A stretch of 33,724 bases of DNA from Candidatus Magasanikiibacteriota bacterium (GCA_016207245.1 JACQQA010000011.1:1-33724); one strand, 5' to 3'. Counted from the stretch's first letter, positions 22,232 through 29,262 are shown. Notes: generated from the letters alone by a model not told the origin. Numbers and translations are program-made.

Positions 22232-23338
22232 TTACAATTTACAATTTTCAATGACCCTTATGACACCCGCATTGGCGTCGAGTTCAACTTCTTGGCCGTT
22301 TTTTAATAATTTCATCGCGTTTTTTACTCCGACTAAACAGGGTTTTTTTAATTCGCGGCTGATGATTGCCGCGTGGGACAAGATATTGCCCTGTTCGGTG
22401 ATAATACCGGCGGCTTTCCGCATCAGCGGGAGGTAATCAATAGTGGTCATGAGGCAAACCAGAATTTCGCCATTTTCAAATGCGATTTGAGTTGGGTCAA
22501 TCACGATTTTTATTTTACCATTTGTTTTGCCTGGCGAGGCATTTATCCCCGACAATACATCTTCTTTCGCGACTTGTGTAAGAGGGGGGAATTCACCCAC
22601 CATTTTGTATAATATCCGGTTGTAGTCGATAAAAGAGATTCCTATTTCTGGCCAAACAACAAATTCAAAATATCCTTTGAGATAATCCTGCTTAGTAAAC
22701 TCCGAGCTTAGGCTGTCCTTCAGTGTACCTTGTTTTTCTTTTGCTACCCGTAATAAATTGATCGCTTTTTTAATTATGTTAATTACCGTCGTATTGGTAG
22801 AAGAAAAAAACCAATCTAAAAAATCGTATCTGAAAACAATCGGCGGTTGATTATATAAGCCCTGGGTTAGCTGCCAATGCGCTCCGGGCGCGATTTCTCC
22901 CCATATTCCAGAATCGTTTATAACAAATATTGCCGAGTATGCAGTGTTGTCGCAGTGAGGAATTATCTCGGCTTTATAATCATCTGGATTGATGCCTAGT
23001 CCAGCAAACCATTTTAGGTTTTCAATAAGAGTTTTACCGCGAACGCGCAATTTTGGCAATCCGGCTTTGATCGGCACCAGTCTTAGCGCGCATTTTTCTT
23101 TTCCCTGAGTGCGTAGGACATCTAAAAAATTTTTTGATCTGTCAGCAATATCGCGCGCTGACAATTTTGTCGGGCGGTCATACTGTATGCCGAGCGTTTG
23201 ATATAAAATTTCCAAGCGGTCGCGTTTATTATTATCTTCTTCCCGCAATTCCGCGACGTTTGTAATACCGGCCTGTTCCAACCATTCGGTGATTGATGGT
23301 TGTTTTTGATCAACTATTTCGGTCAGACTAGACACCAT
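22232..23338 (-). CDS. PEP-utilising enzyme with phosphohistidine swivel domain
   Basis: 368 residues. The C-terminal 95 residues are the mobile phosphohistidine domain of PEP synthase / pyruvate phosphate dikinase: AAGIITEQGNILSHAAIISRE with His322 as the likely phosphorylated residue, then KPCLVGVKNAMKLLKNGQEVELD. The N-terminal 260 residues are divergent; the segment YSAIFVINDSGIWGEIAPGA, followed by LTQG, recalls the end of the ATP-binding domain of PEP synthase, and the first 60 residues are charged and helical. The PEP/pyruvate-binding TIM barrel is absent, but the gene immediately upstream (overlap 11 bases) encodes a pyruvate-kinase-like barrel. A two-subunit PEP-handling system is inferred; the phosphoryl acceptor is unknown. 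Confidence 0.75.
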   Translation of the reverse strand: MVSSLTEIVDQKQPSITEWLEQAGITNVAELREEDNNKRDRLEILYQTLGIQYDRPTKLSARDIADRSKNFLDVLRTQGKEKCALRLVPIKAGLPKLRVRGKTLIENLKWFAGLGINPDDYKAEIIPHCDNTAYSAIFVINDSGIWGEIAPGAHWQLTQGLYNQPPIVFRYDFLDWFFSSTNTTVINIIKKAINLLRVAKEKQGTLKDSLSSEFTKQDYLKGYFEFVVWPEIGISFIDYNRILYKMVGEFPPLTQVAKEDVLSGINASPGKTNGKIKIVIDPTQIAFENGEILVCLMTTIDYLPLMRKAAGIITEQGNILSHAAIISRELKKPCLVGVKNAMKLLKNGQEVELDANAGVIRVIENCKL

Positions 23339-24362
23339 AATTTTGTATATATTTTTCTGCTTCGACGATGATTTTTCTTGCCACCGATACTGGATAGGCC
23401 GGACGCGAGCTTACTCCAGTCTCATGACACAGCATTATTCCATCCACTCTGTCTGTTACCATGTTGGTCAGATCAACAATTTCAGAACGTTGAGGAATAA
23501 AATTGTGAATTGTGCTTTCTAAAATTTGAGTGGAAATAATAATCGGCTTTTTGAGCGTGCGGCAAATTTTAATCAGCGTTTTTTGGTAGACTCCGAGTTT
23601 TTCATATGAGCCTTCTAGACCTAGATTACCCCGTTCAAGCAGTATCAAGTCTCCGAAAGGGACAATTTCCTCCAAATGATTGATGGCATTTTCTGTTTCA
23701 ATTTTTAATATTATTTTTGGTTTGGTTTTCCACGCGGTATTTTTAATTGCTTTGTTATATTTTTGCGCGATTTCCGGCGTGTCCACAAACGGACAACCCA
23801 AGTAGTTTGGTTCAAGGTCAATGATTTGCGGCAGAAAATTTTGAATTATACTATTGATGTGGGTTTCAATGTGCTGATTATCAGGATTTTTCCAGTTTAA
23901 TCCCTTATACGGGTATATTGTGCCTGAATTTAAAAATATGCATTCAGCGCTTTGGCGAGAGGAAATATCAATTACCTTGAGACTTATCTCCCCTTCATCA
24001 ATTATTATTGTTTGTTCCGGGTAGAAGACGTCGCCTATATTGTCAAGTTGTACCGGCAGGTTGGTGTCTGGTGTGTTGGAAAAACTGCCCGATGAAAGAG
24101 TAATTTGTTGTCCGGCCCGCACATAAACTTCGTTTATGGAAAATCCGCCTAATCTGATTTTTGGATTAGGCAGATCAATTAGAATTTTAATATGAGCGTT
24201 TAATTCTTGGATTGCTGTTTTGGCAGTATCAATTGCTTCTATTTTTTCCGCGAGTGTACCATAAGATAGATTGAATCGCAATATATCTGTTCCGGCTAGG
24301 AGCATCTTTTTTATCACCGCTGGGTTTGAAGATAGTCGGGATACAGTTGAGATGATAAACAT
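23328..24362 (-). CDS. Divergent, C-terminally short pyruvate-kinase-like protein
   Basis: 344 residues against about 470 for pyruvate kinase. It keeps the TIM barrel and B-domain order: AGTDILRFNLSYG (pyruvate kinase AGMxVxRLNFSHG), ILIDLPNPKIRLGG (LDTKGPEIRTG), the Lys region ILKIETENAINHLEEI, LLERGNLGLEGSYEKLGVYQK (ARGDLGVE), KPIIISTQILES (KPVITATQMLES), and RVDGIMLCHETGVSSRPAYPVSVARKI. Several hallmark residues differ: His to Tyr in the SHG motif, Lys to Asn in TKGP, Asp to Asn in ARGD. The regulatory C-terminal domain is missing. Classical pyruvate kinase activity is doubtful; a PEP or pyruvate barrel working with the swivel-domain partner encoded next is a reasonable hypothesis. Confidence 0.78.
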   Translation of the reverse strand: MFIISTVSRLSSNPAVIKKMLLAGTDILRFNLSYGTLAEKIEAIDTAKTAIQELNAHIKILIDLPNPKIRLGGFSINEVYVRAGQQITLSSGSFSNTPDTNLPVQLDNIGDVFYPEQTIIIDEGEISLKVIDISSRQSAECIFLNSGTIYPYKGLNWKNPDNQHIETHINSIIQNFLPQIIDLEPNYLGCPFVDTPEIAQKYNKAIKNTAWKTKPKIILKIETENAINHLEEIVPFGDLILLERGNLGLEGSYEKLGVYQKTLIKICRTLKKPIIISTQILESTIHNFIPQRSEIVDLTNMVTDRVDGIMLCHETGVSSRPAYPVSVARKIIVEAEKYIQNYGV

Positions 24363-24368
24363 AGGCCA

Positions 24369-24980
24369 TTATGCAGAACGAAAAAAAGATTTCCAGTCGC
24401 GAATAGTCTGTTCCATGTTTTCGTAAAAAGGGTGTTTTTGCCAATCGTATAATGGCTCTTGTTTGATTTGTTTTGCTATCAATCTCCGCATGTATTGGCT
24501 GAGAATTGGTGGGTTGCGCCAGAGGTAAATTTTATCATTTTCCTCCAAAAGCAAGTAGTTGTCTAAGTTTTTTTTGTACAGTTTGTTCAAAGCCGAGTAG
24601 TTTTTAATTTTTTCGGCTTTTCCCAGCTGTTTTTCAATGGCCGGTCTTAATGGTTGGTCGTGTGGCAAGATATGTAGGTGGGTATGTCCAACGCAGCAGC
24701 CAGCCTTGTTGTTGTTGCCGCCGCCGTGTTCAAAGCTGATTATAGATTTGCAGTTCGTGCGGTTTTTAATGAAAGACTGGATTTTTTTCTTTAAAAGTTC
24801 AAATTCAAGATTTATTTTTTTATCAGTCAGAACCGCGTGTAAGGCATTGTGATGTTCTTGCGAAATTATTAATATATAATAAGGAACAAAGGCGCCTAAG
24901 GCAGGCATAACAAAAAAATTTTTGGTTTTTTCAAGAATTTCCTCTCGTAATTTTGGAGCGTTACAAAATGGGCATTCCAT
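24369..24980 (-). CDS. HIT-family protein
   Basis: 203 residues. The catalytic HIT motif GHTHLHILP (H-x-H-x-H) lies near residue 108, after a CPFC pair at residues 4-7 that resembles the zinc-binding cysteines of the GalT branch. HIT proteins are nucleotidyl hydrolases or transferases acting through the middle His. The C-terminal 70 residues (KIYLWRNPPILSQYMRRLIAKQI) are an extension beyond the usual HIT core. It lies six bases before the pyruvate-kinase-like gene, so the three genes are likely one transcript. Substrate unknown. Confidence 0.82.
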   Translation of the reverse strand: MECPFCNAPKLREEILEKTKNFFVMPALGAFVPYYILIISQEHHNALHAVLTDKKINLEFELLKKKIQSFIKNRTNCKSIISFEHGGGNNNKAGCCVGHTHLHILPHDQPLRPAIEKQLGKAEKIKNYSALNKLYKKNLDNYLLLEENDKIYLWRNPPILSQYMRRLIAKQIKQEPLYDWQKHPFYENMEQTIRDWKSFFRSA

Positions 24981-24985
24981 ATGGT

Positions 24986-25022
24986 ATTATTAAACGCCAC
25001 CCAAAAGGTGGCGTTTAATAAT
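24986..25022 (-). terminator. Terminator hairpin of rplA
   Basis: A perfect 16-base-pair stem: the left arm at 24986-25001, loop CAAAA, right arm 25007-25022, overlapping the rplA TAA stop. On the minus strand it ends in GCGTTTAATAAT, a weak T tract. It stands between rplA and the HIT gene. Confidence 0.8.
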
Positions 25023-25702
25023 TAGTTTATAATCTCCACTTTTATTCCCGGCCCCATCGTGCTGGACAGATAAATCGCTTGAATATAAGTTCCTTTGGCC
25101 GAGGATGGTTTCGCTTTTTTCAGCGCTTCCATGAAAGCGATAAAATTTTCTTTCAATTGCGCTTCGGCAAAACTCGCCTTACCGATGGTTTGATGTACAT
25201 TGCCGGTGTCGTCGTTTTTGAAAGTGAATTTGCCTTTTTTTAATTCGCCAATCATTTTCTTCAAATCCGTGCCGACCGTTTCGGTTTTCGGGCTCGGCAT
25301 CAAACCTTTTGGACCCAAGACTTTGGCCGCGCTCGCCAATTTCGGCATCATTTCCGGCGTGGCGACCGCGATTTCAAAATCAAACTTGCCGGTGTCTTTT
25401 ATTTTTTTGATGTCTTCTTCGGTCAGGACTAAATCCGCGCCGGCTTCTTTAGCCGCCTTCTCATCATTCGGTCCGACAAAAGCGGCGAGTTTTTTTGTTT
25501 TGCCTGTGCCATGCGGCAAAGCGACTGTCGCGCGAATTTGCTGTTCGCTTTTTTTCGGGTCAACTCCCAAACGGACGTGCGCTTCAATTGAAGCGTCAAA
25601 TTTCGTGTTGCTGGTTTTTTTTGCCAGCGCAATTGCCTCGTCAACGCCGTAAATTTTATTTTTGTCCACGAGTTCGTTTAACGCTTTCATTCTTTTATTC
25701 AT
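25022..25702 (-). CDS. rplA: Ribosomal protein L1
   Basis: 226 residues, typical for bacterial L1. It forms the mobile L1 stalk at the E site and in many bacteria represses its own operon. Motifs: YGVDEAIALAKKTSNTKFDA, VDPKKSEQQIRATVALPHG, VLGPKGLMPSPKTETVG and the C-terminal TYIQAIYLSSTMGPGI. The ATG at 25702 gives the standard N terminus MNKRMKALNELVD; a longer reading would be encoded by a leader hairpin. In most bacteria it directly follows rplK; here two unrelated genes lie between and it has its own consensus promoter. Confidence 0.96.
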   Translation of the reverse strand: MNKRMKALNELVDKNKIYGVDEAIALAKKTSNTKFDASIEAHVRLGVDPKKSEQQIRATVALPHGTGKTKKLAAFVGPNDEKAAKEAGADLVLTEEDIKKIKDTGKFDFEIAVATPEMMPKLASAAKVLGPKGLMPSPKTETVGTDLKKMIGELKKGKFTFKNDDTGNVHQTIGKASFAEAQLKENFIAFMEALKKAKPSSAKGTYIQAIYLSSTMGPGIKVEIIN

Positions 25703-25717
25703 ACCAATGTTATTTAG

Positions 25718-25752
25718 TGGTTCAAGCCCCGCCTCGTCGGCGGGTCCCACCA
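25718..25752 (-). promoter_or_regulatory. Stem-loop in the rplA leader
   Basis: In the RNA sense: outer stem TGGT / ACCA, asymmetric internal loop (GGGA against GCTTGA), then a perfect inner stem CCCGCC / GGCGGG around GACGA. It belongs to the dispersed TCATC-loop hairpin family (loop variant TCGTC on the plus strand). L1 autoregulation through a leader structure is known in other bacteria; here it is only a possibility. Confidence 0.5.
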
Positions 25753-25770
25753 GTTAATAAACGCACCCTA

Positions 25771-25799
25771 TTTATACTAGATTGGTTGGCGGTTGTCAA
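25771..25799 (-). promoter_or_regulatory. Consensus promoter of rplA
   Basis: On the minus strand: perfect TTGACA (25799-25794), 17-base spacer, TATAAA (25776-25771). The TGA inside the -35 box is also the stop codon of the upstream lipoprotein gene. Leader about 62 bases. Confidence 0.88.
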
Positions 25800-26617
25800 G
25801 GCCTGTTATCCTGCCAGGTTTTAGTACAATAATTGGCGCGATAGGCGCCGGTAAAATAGGCCGGGCAAGTGTTATCAAGGTCATTGCTTGGATAACAGAT
25901 AATATTGCCGTTTTGGTTATATAAAGTCGTGGCGCAGCCATCACAGCCGGGTGAAAAGTAATAAGCGGTGTTTCCGGAATAGGCGCATTTTTCAATAAAC
26001 GCTGGAGGATTTGATTTTGGCGCGGAAAGCGCGAAGTCTTTGATTATTCCGAGCCACCCCGACGGATCAGTGGTGTTTTGGCTATCAACAGTAACTATTT
26101 TTTCAGTTTGGCCGCTTGGGTTATCTTGCGCTATTTGTTTTTGTTCGGCTGGAGCGCAAACGCCTGTATGGGAGATAATTATGCCCTGAACTTGCGCCAA
26201 GCAGGAGTTGGTAAAATTTATGCCGTTCGCGCCGCAGACAGGCTCGTATTCATTGGTACACGCGGTAAAATCATTGTTTTTTTCCGTCACAGTGTAAGTT
26301 TCCGCTCCTTGTCCCGGTGCGCAGGCTTGCTTGAAATATTTTTCCGCTTCGCATTCGGTGGTGTCGGCGAAACGGCAGTAGGCGATAGAGCTGGATGTGG
26401 TTTCGTTGAAGCGAATGATTAGTTCATTGCCGGTTTTTTTGCAATAAGCGTAAGCCGGATTTGCCGAGGTGTCAATTTGCGGTTTCTTTTTTACCACTTC
26501 GGCCGTACTTGTTACTGTGTTGTTTACAGCTGTTTTTGGAGATTTGGTAAAACAGCCTGCACCGAGAAGGACGAGGGCGGAGGTTAAGATGGCAATGGCG
26601 AAAACTGATCGGCGCAT
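25796..26617 (-). CDS. Secreted lipoprotein with DUF333-like and Kazal-like domains
   Basis: 273 residues. The signal peptide MRRSVFAIAILTSALVLL ends in the lipobox LGAGC, so Cys22 is probably lipidated. Residues about 57-95 (NPAYAYCKKTGNELIIRF to YCRFADTTECEAEKYF) match the DUF333 'hemolysin' type; about 115-152 is a Kazal-like serine-protease-inhibitor domain (ACTNEYEPVCGANGINFTNSC, then GVC). The rest is Pro/Thr/Gln-rich, followed by a Cys-rich tail (AYYFSPGCDGCATTLYNQNG and CPAYFTGAYRANYC) unlike any family I recognise. About 15 cysteines imply an oxidised, extracellular protein. It could protect the cell surface from proteases of a host or neighbours; that is inference. It sits, unusually, inside the rplK-rplA cluster. 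Confidence 0.85.
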   Translation of the reverse strand: MRRSVFAIAILTSALVLLGAGCFTKSPKTAVNNTVTSTAEVVKKKPQIDTSANPAYAYCKKTGNELIIRFNETTSSSIAYCRFADTTECEAEKYFKQACAPGQGAETYTVTEKNNDFTACTNEYEPVCGANGINFTNSCLAQVQGIIISHTGVCAPAEQKQIAQDNPSGQTEKIVTVDSQNTTDPSGWLGIIKDFALSAPKSNPPAFIEKCAYSGNTAYYFSPGCDGCATTLYNQNGNIICYPSNDLDNTCPAYFTGAYRANYCTKTWQDNRP

Positions 26618-26693
26618 AATTGATTTGCTGATTTTCTAACGGTTTCCTCTTTATGTAACTTAGCCCCTTTACTCTCGTTGAGACCCCCTCCTG

Positions 26694-26714
26694 CCTCCCC
26701 CTACAAGGGGGAGG
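26694..26714. repeat. CCTCCCCCT hairpin repeat
   Basis: CCTCCCCCT, loop ACA, AGGGGGAGG: a perfect 9-base-pair stem, three bases after the end of ldh. There is no T tract on the ldh strand, so it is more a dispersed GC-rich repeat than a normal terminator. Confidence 0.7.
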
Positions 26715-26717
26715 GAC

Positions 26718-27635
26718 TTAATTCAAAAATTGTTTTAAAATTTTCGCTGAATTTTGCAGCTTCTTTTTTTCTTTTGCATTTAACGGCAGTGGCCAGATTT
26801 TTTCTACACCGTTTCTTCCCAGCACCGCCGGCATGCCGAGACAAACATTGTTTACGCCTTGGCACTCTAACAGCCGGCTGGAAATCGGCATTATTTTGTG
26901 TTGATTATATAAAATCGCTTCAATAATATCAGACAGCACCAGAGCGATGCCGTAGAAAGTCGCGCCTTTGCGGTTGATAATTTCATACGCTTCTTTTTTG
27001 ACTTTCTTTTCAATTTCTATTTTGTCTTTGGCGGTTATTTCTTTTATTTTATCAATCGGAACGCCGCCGACTGTCACTGTGCTCCAGGCGACGAACTCGC
27101 TGTCGCCGTGTTCTCCCAAAATATAACCGTGCACGCTCTGCGGACTGACTTTTAATTTTTTCGCCAATGTTGCTTTAAGTCGCATCGTGTCCAGTGTCGT
27201 GCCGCTACCGAAAACTTGTTGGCGCGGCAGACCGCTAAGTTTTTGCGCCGCAAGAGCCAGAACATCAACCGGGTTGGCAACCATAATAATAATCGCGGTG
27301 GATTTTAGTTTGCCGATTTGTTTGAAAATGGATTTTTGAATTTCCGTGTTTTTTTTCACCAAGTCCAAACGAGTTTCTCCCGGCTTCTGCGGCGCGCCCG
27401 CGGTGATGACAATAATATCCGCGTCGCGCGCGTCCTTGAAATCCGCGCCTTTGACGCATCCGGTTTCCACCAAACACAAACCATCGGCGATATCCATCAC
27501 CTCGCCTTCTTCTTTGGTTTCGTTGACATCAATTAATAATATTTCCGCGGCCAGATTTTTTAAGGTGGCCGTGTAAGCGGTGGTCGCGCCAACCGCTCCC
27601 GCGCCGATGATGGCGATTTTTGATTGTGGAATCAT
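26718..27635 (-). CDS. ldh: L-lactate dehydrogenase
   Basis: 305 residues. It reduces pyruvate to L-lactate with NADH, regenerating NAD in fermentation. The Rossmann motif is IIGAGAVGATTA (about 9-20); the specificity loop AGAPQKPGETR has Gln83 where malate dehydrogenases have Arg, so lactate/pyruvate is favoured; Arg89 and Arg152 (DTMRLKATLA) and catalytic His176 in LGEHGDSE are present, and KGATFYGIA supplies the active-site Thr. It lies between rplK and the lipoprotein gene and has an extended -10 promoter of its own, so it is probably an insertion in the ribosomal cluster. Confidence 0.93.
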   Translation of the reverse strand: MIPQSKIAIIGAGAVGATTAYTATLKNLAAEILLIDVNETKEEGEVMDIADGLCLVETGCVKGADFKDARDADIIVITAGAPQKPGETRLDLVKKNTEIQKSIFKQIGKLKSTAIIIMVANPVDVLALAAQKLSGLPRQQVFGSGTTLDTMRLKATLAKKLKVSPQSVHGYILGEHGDSEFVAWSTVTVGGVPIDKIKEITAKDKIEIEKKVKKEAYEIINRKGATFYGIALVLSDIIEAILYNQHKIMPISSRLLECQGVNNVCLGMPAVLGRNGVEKIWPLPLNAKEKKKLQNSAKILKQFLN

Positions 27636-27669
27636 AAAGCGATGAATTATAGTATGAATTGATGGCTAT

Positions 27670-27697
27670 ATTATACCATCTTTGGCTAATAAAACAA
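27670..27697 (-). promoter_or_regulatory. Promoter of ldh
   Basis: On the minus strand: -35 TTGTTT (27697-27692), 16-base spacer, extended -10 TG-G-TATAAT ending at 27670. A second TATAAT lies at 27651-27646, only ten bases before the ATG. The -35 box overlaps the rplK terminator tail. Confidence 0.7.
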
Positions 27698-27720
27698 CCC
27701 GCTTCGTGGCGGGTTTGTTT
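27691..27720 (-). terminator. Terminator after rplK
   Basis: Stem AACCCGC / GCGGGTT around TTCGTG (27696-27715); on the minus strand it is followed by GTTTTATT. Ends the secE-nusG-rplK transcript. Confidence 0.8.
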
Positions 27721-27746
27721 CGTGTTCTATGTTTAATGTTCCATGT

Positions 27747-28172
27747 TTAATCCTCAACGGTAACGCCCATCTGTCTGGCGGTTCCCGCAAGAGATCGCAC
27801 GGCCGAGTCAAGATCTTCCGTATTCATGTCTTTCATTTTCACTTCCGCGATTTTTTTAAGCTGGGCTTTGGTGATTTTACCGACCTTGTCTTTCAATGGG
27901 TTCGCGGCGCCTTTTTGCAGGCCAATCGCTTTTTTGATCAGTTCGCTGGCCGGCGCTACTTTGGTTATGAAGCTGAAAGATCTGTCTTCATAAACATTAA
28001 TAATCACCGGCACGGTTTCGCCTTTGCGGTCTTGAGTTTTTTCGTTGAATTCTTTGCAAAAGCCCTGGATATTCACGCCATGCTGGCCCAGAGCCGGTCC
28101 GACCGGTGGCGCCGGATTAGCCGCTCCGCCGGTAATTTGCAGTTTGATTTGGGTTACCAATTTCTTTGCCAT
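27747..28172 (-). CDS. rplK: Ribosomal protein L11
   Basis: 141 residues, standard length. It binds the GTPase-associated centre of 23S rRNA. Visible: the N-terminal [21 protein letters not shown] motif broken only by normal spacing, [15 protein letters not shown], and the RNA-binding C-terminal domain with [30 protein letters not shown] and the terminal [13 protein letters not shown]. It follows nusG in most bacteria; here a 321-base element with inverted-repeat ends separates them. Confidence 0.97.
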   Translation of the reverse strand: MAKKLVTQIKLQITGGAANPAPPVGPALGQHGVNIQGFCKEFNEKTQDRKGETVPVIINVYEDRSFSFITKVAPASELIKKAIGLQKGAANPLKDKVGKITKAQLKKIAEVKMKDMNTEDLDSAVRSLAGTARQMGVTVED

Positions 28173-28180
28173 ATTTAGTA

Positions 28181-28501
28181 GACTATGGACGATAGACTAT
28201 TGACTATGGTATGTTGAGAAGCCTCTTTTGAGAGCAACACCCAAGCAACTATCTATTGTCTTTGTAAATAATTTATCAATGAATGGATTTTTTTACTCAA
28301 TAATTCTGATTTTCTATCCGAACCTTCCGTAATATTCAGCATTACAGACAACCCGGCGCGTCTTAACTGATTTGATAATGCAAATAACTCCTCTTTTGGG
28401 AATTGTTTTGTAACTGAGTAGATTAGATTTGCATATTCTCTAGCCAGTTTCCAAATCTCCAAGTTTTCAAATCTATAGACCATAGTCTATCGTCCATAGT
28501 C
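28181..28501. mobile_element. Inverted-repeat-bounded element carrying a four-helix-bundle gene
   Basis: The ends are perfect 20-base inverted copies: GACTATGGACGATAGACTAT at 28181-28200 and its exact complement at 28482-28501. They enclose one gene and sit between nusG and rplK, a junction that is normally compact. The arms carry internal repeats of GACTAT. This architecture recalls the intervening sequences in 23S rRNA genes of Leptospira and others, which are flanked by inverted repeats and encode the same protein family. Mobility is inferred; no target-site duplication could be identified with certainty. Confidence 0.7.
28253..28483 (-). CDS. Four-helix-bundle (S23 / IVS-type) protein, apparently shortened
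   Basis: 76 residues. The sequence FENLEIWKLAREYANLIY, then FPKEELFALSNQLRRAGLSVMLNITEGSDRKS is diagnostic of the 'four helix bundle protein' / S23 intervening-sequence family, which usually has 115-130 residues. After GSDRKSELLSKK the family resemblance stops and the frame ends in INYLQRQ. The break lies at a run of seven A in the sense strand (28294-28288): one extra A opens a frame that runs on for 27 more residues to a stop at 28197, within the left repeat arm. The gene may be a decayed copy, or use slippage. The biochemical role of the family is unknown; it binds nucleic acid or partner reverse transcriptases in some systems. Confidence 0.8.
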   Translation of the reverse strand: MVYRFENLEIWKLAREYANLIYSVTKQFPKEELFALSNQLRRAGLSVMLNITEGSDRKSELLSKKIHSLINYLQRQ

Positions 28502-28504
28502 CAC

Positions 28505-29050
28505 TTATATTTTTTTCACCTGCAACGCATCCAGTTCCACCGGCGTTTCCCGGCCGAACATGTTGACCAGAACTTTGACTTTTCCGCGTTCTTCATCCAC
28601 ATTGGAAATTTTGCCTTCAAAATTTTTGAACGGGCCGTCAGTGATGCGGACAGCTTCGTTGAGCGACACGTCAATTTGGTGTGTTGGTTCGTCCACACCC
28701 ATTCTTTTTTGCAAAACATCTATCTCTTTCTGGTCAATCGGGGTTGGCGTGGTGCCGGAGCCGATGAAGCCTGTAACATTCGGAGTATTTCTGACCACAT
28801 ACCATGAATCATCGGTAACAATCATCTCTACCAAAACATAGCCCGGGAAGATTTTTTCTTCAATCACATTCCGTTTGCCGTTTTTGATTTTAATCTTTTT
28901 TTCTTTCGCCACCAAGACGCCGAAGATTTTGTCGCGCATGTCAAAAGATTCAATTCTTTGTTCCAAATTGCGCTTGACGTTTTCTTCATAGCCGCTGTAG
29001 GTATGCAATACATACCAGCGTCGGCCCAATTGGAGGTTTTGTTTAGCCAT
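28505..29050 (-). CDS. nusG: Transcription termination/antitermination factor NusG
   Basis: 181 residues. The NGN domain begins GRRWYVLHTYSGYEENVKRNLEQRIES and contains the central KIFPGYVLVEM motif and RNTPNVTGFIG; the C-terminal KOW domain starts near VRITDGPFKNFEGKI and ends KVLVNMFGRETPVELDALQVKKI. It links RNA polymerase to the ribosome or Rho. It is four bases downstream of secE; the ATG is preceded by AT-rich sequence with no Shine-Dalgarno. Confidence 0.97.
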   Translation of the reverse strand: MAKQNLQLGRRWYVLHTYSGYEENVKRNLEQRIESFDMRDKIFGVLVAKEKKIKIKNGKRNVIEEKIFPGYVLVEMIVTDDSWYVVRNTPNVTGFIGSGTTPTPIDQKEIDVLQKRMGVDEPTHQIDVSLNEAVRITDGPFKNFEGKISNVDEERGKVKVLVNMFGRETPVELDALQVKKI

Positions 29051-29054
29051 AGTT

Positions 29055-29246
29055 TTATTTGATAATTTTTTCCAGTCCCAAATTAAACGCGTAATCTAGA
29101 ATGCCAAAAAATATCGCAATGCCGAGGCTTAAGCCGATCACAATTAAAGTATAGGTTGTGGTCTGCTTTTTTGTCGGCCAGACGACTTTCTTCATTTCCG
29201 CGACTGATTCTTTGAAATAGTTTTTTAGTTTGTAGATTGGATTCAT
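29055..29246 (-). CDS. secE: Preprotein translocase subunit SecE
   Basis: 63 residues, the single-span bacterial form. The amphipathic helix with the conserved motif FKESVAEMKKVVWPTKKQ precedes one membrane helix (about residues 33-53, YTLIVIGLSLGIAIFFGIL). It clamps SecY in the inner membrane. First gene of the secE-nusG-rplK group; its 120-base leader holds a long palindrome and an attenuator-like hairpin. Confidence 0.95.
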   Translation of the reverse strand: MNPIYKLKNYFKESVAEMKKVVWPTKKQTTTYTLIVIGLSLGIAIFFGILDYAFNLGLEKIIK

Positions 29247-29262
29247 ATTGATTTATTAAGGG

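Noticed and set aside
25718-25752. tRNA 3'-end look-alike (GGTTCAAGCC ... GTCCCACCA on the plus strand)
   Set aside because: The T-stem does not pair and no D or anticodon arm precedes it; it is better explained by the dispersed hairpin in the rplA leader.
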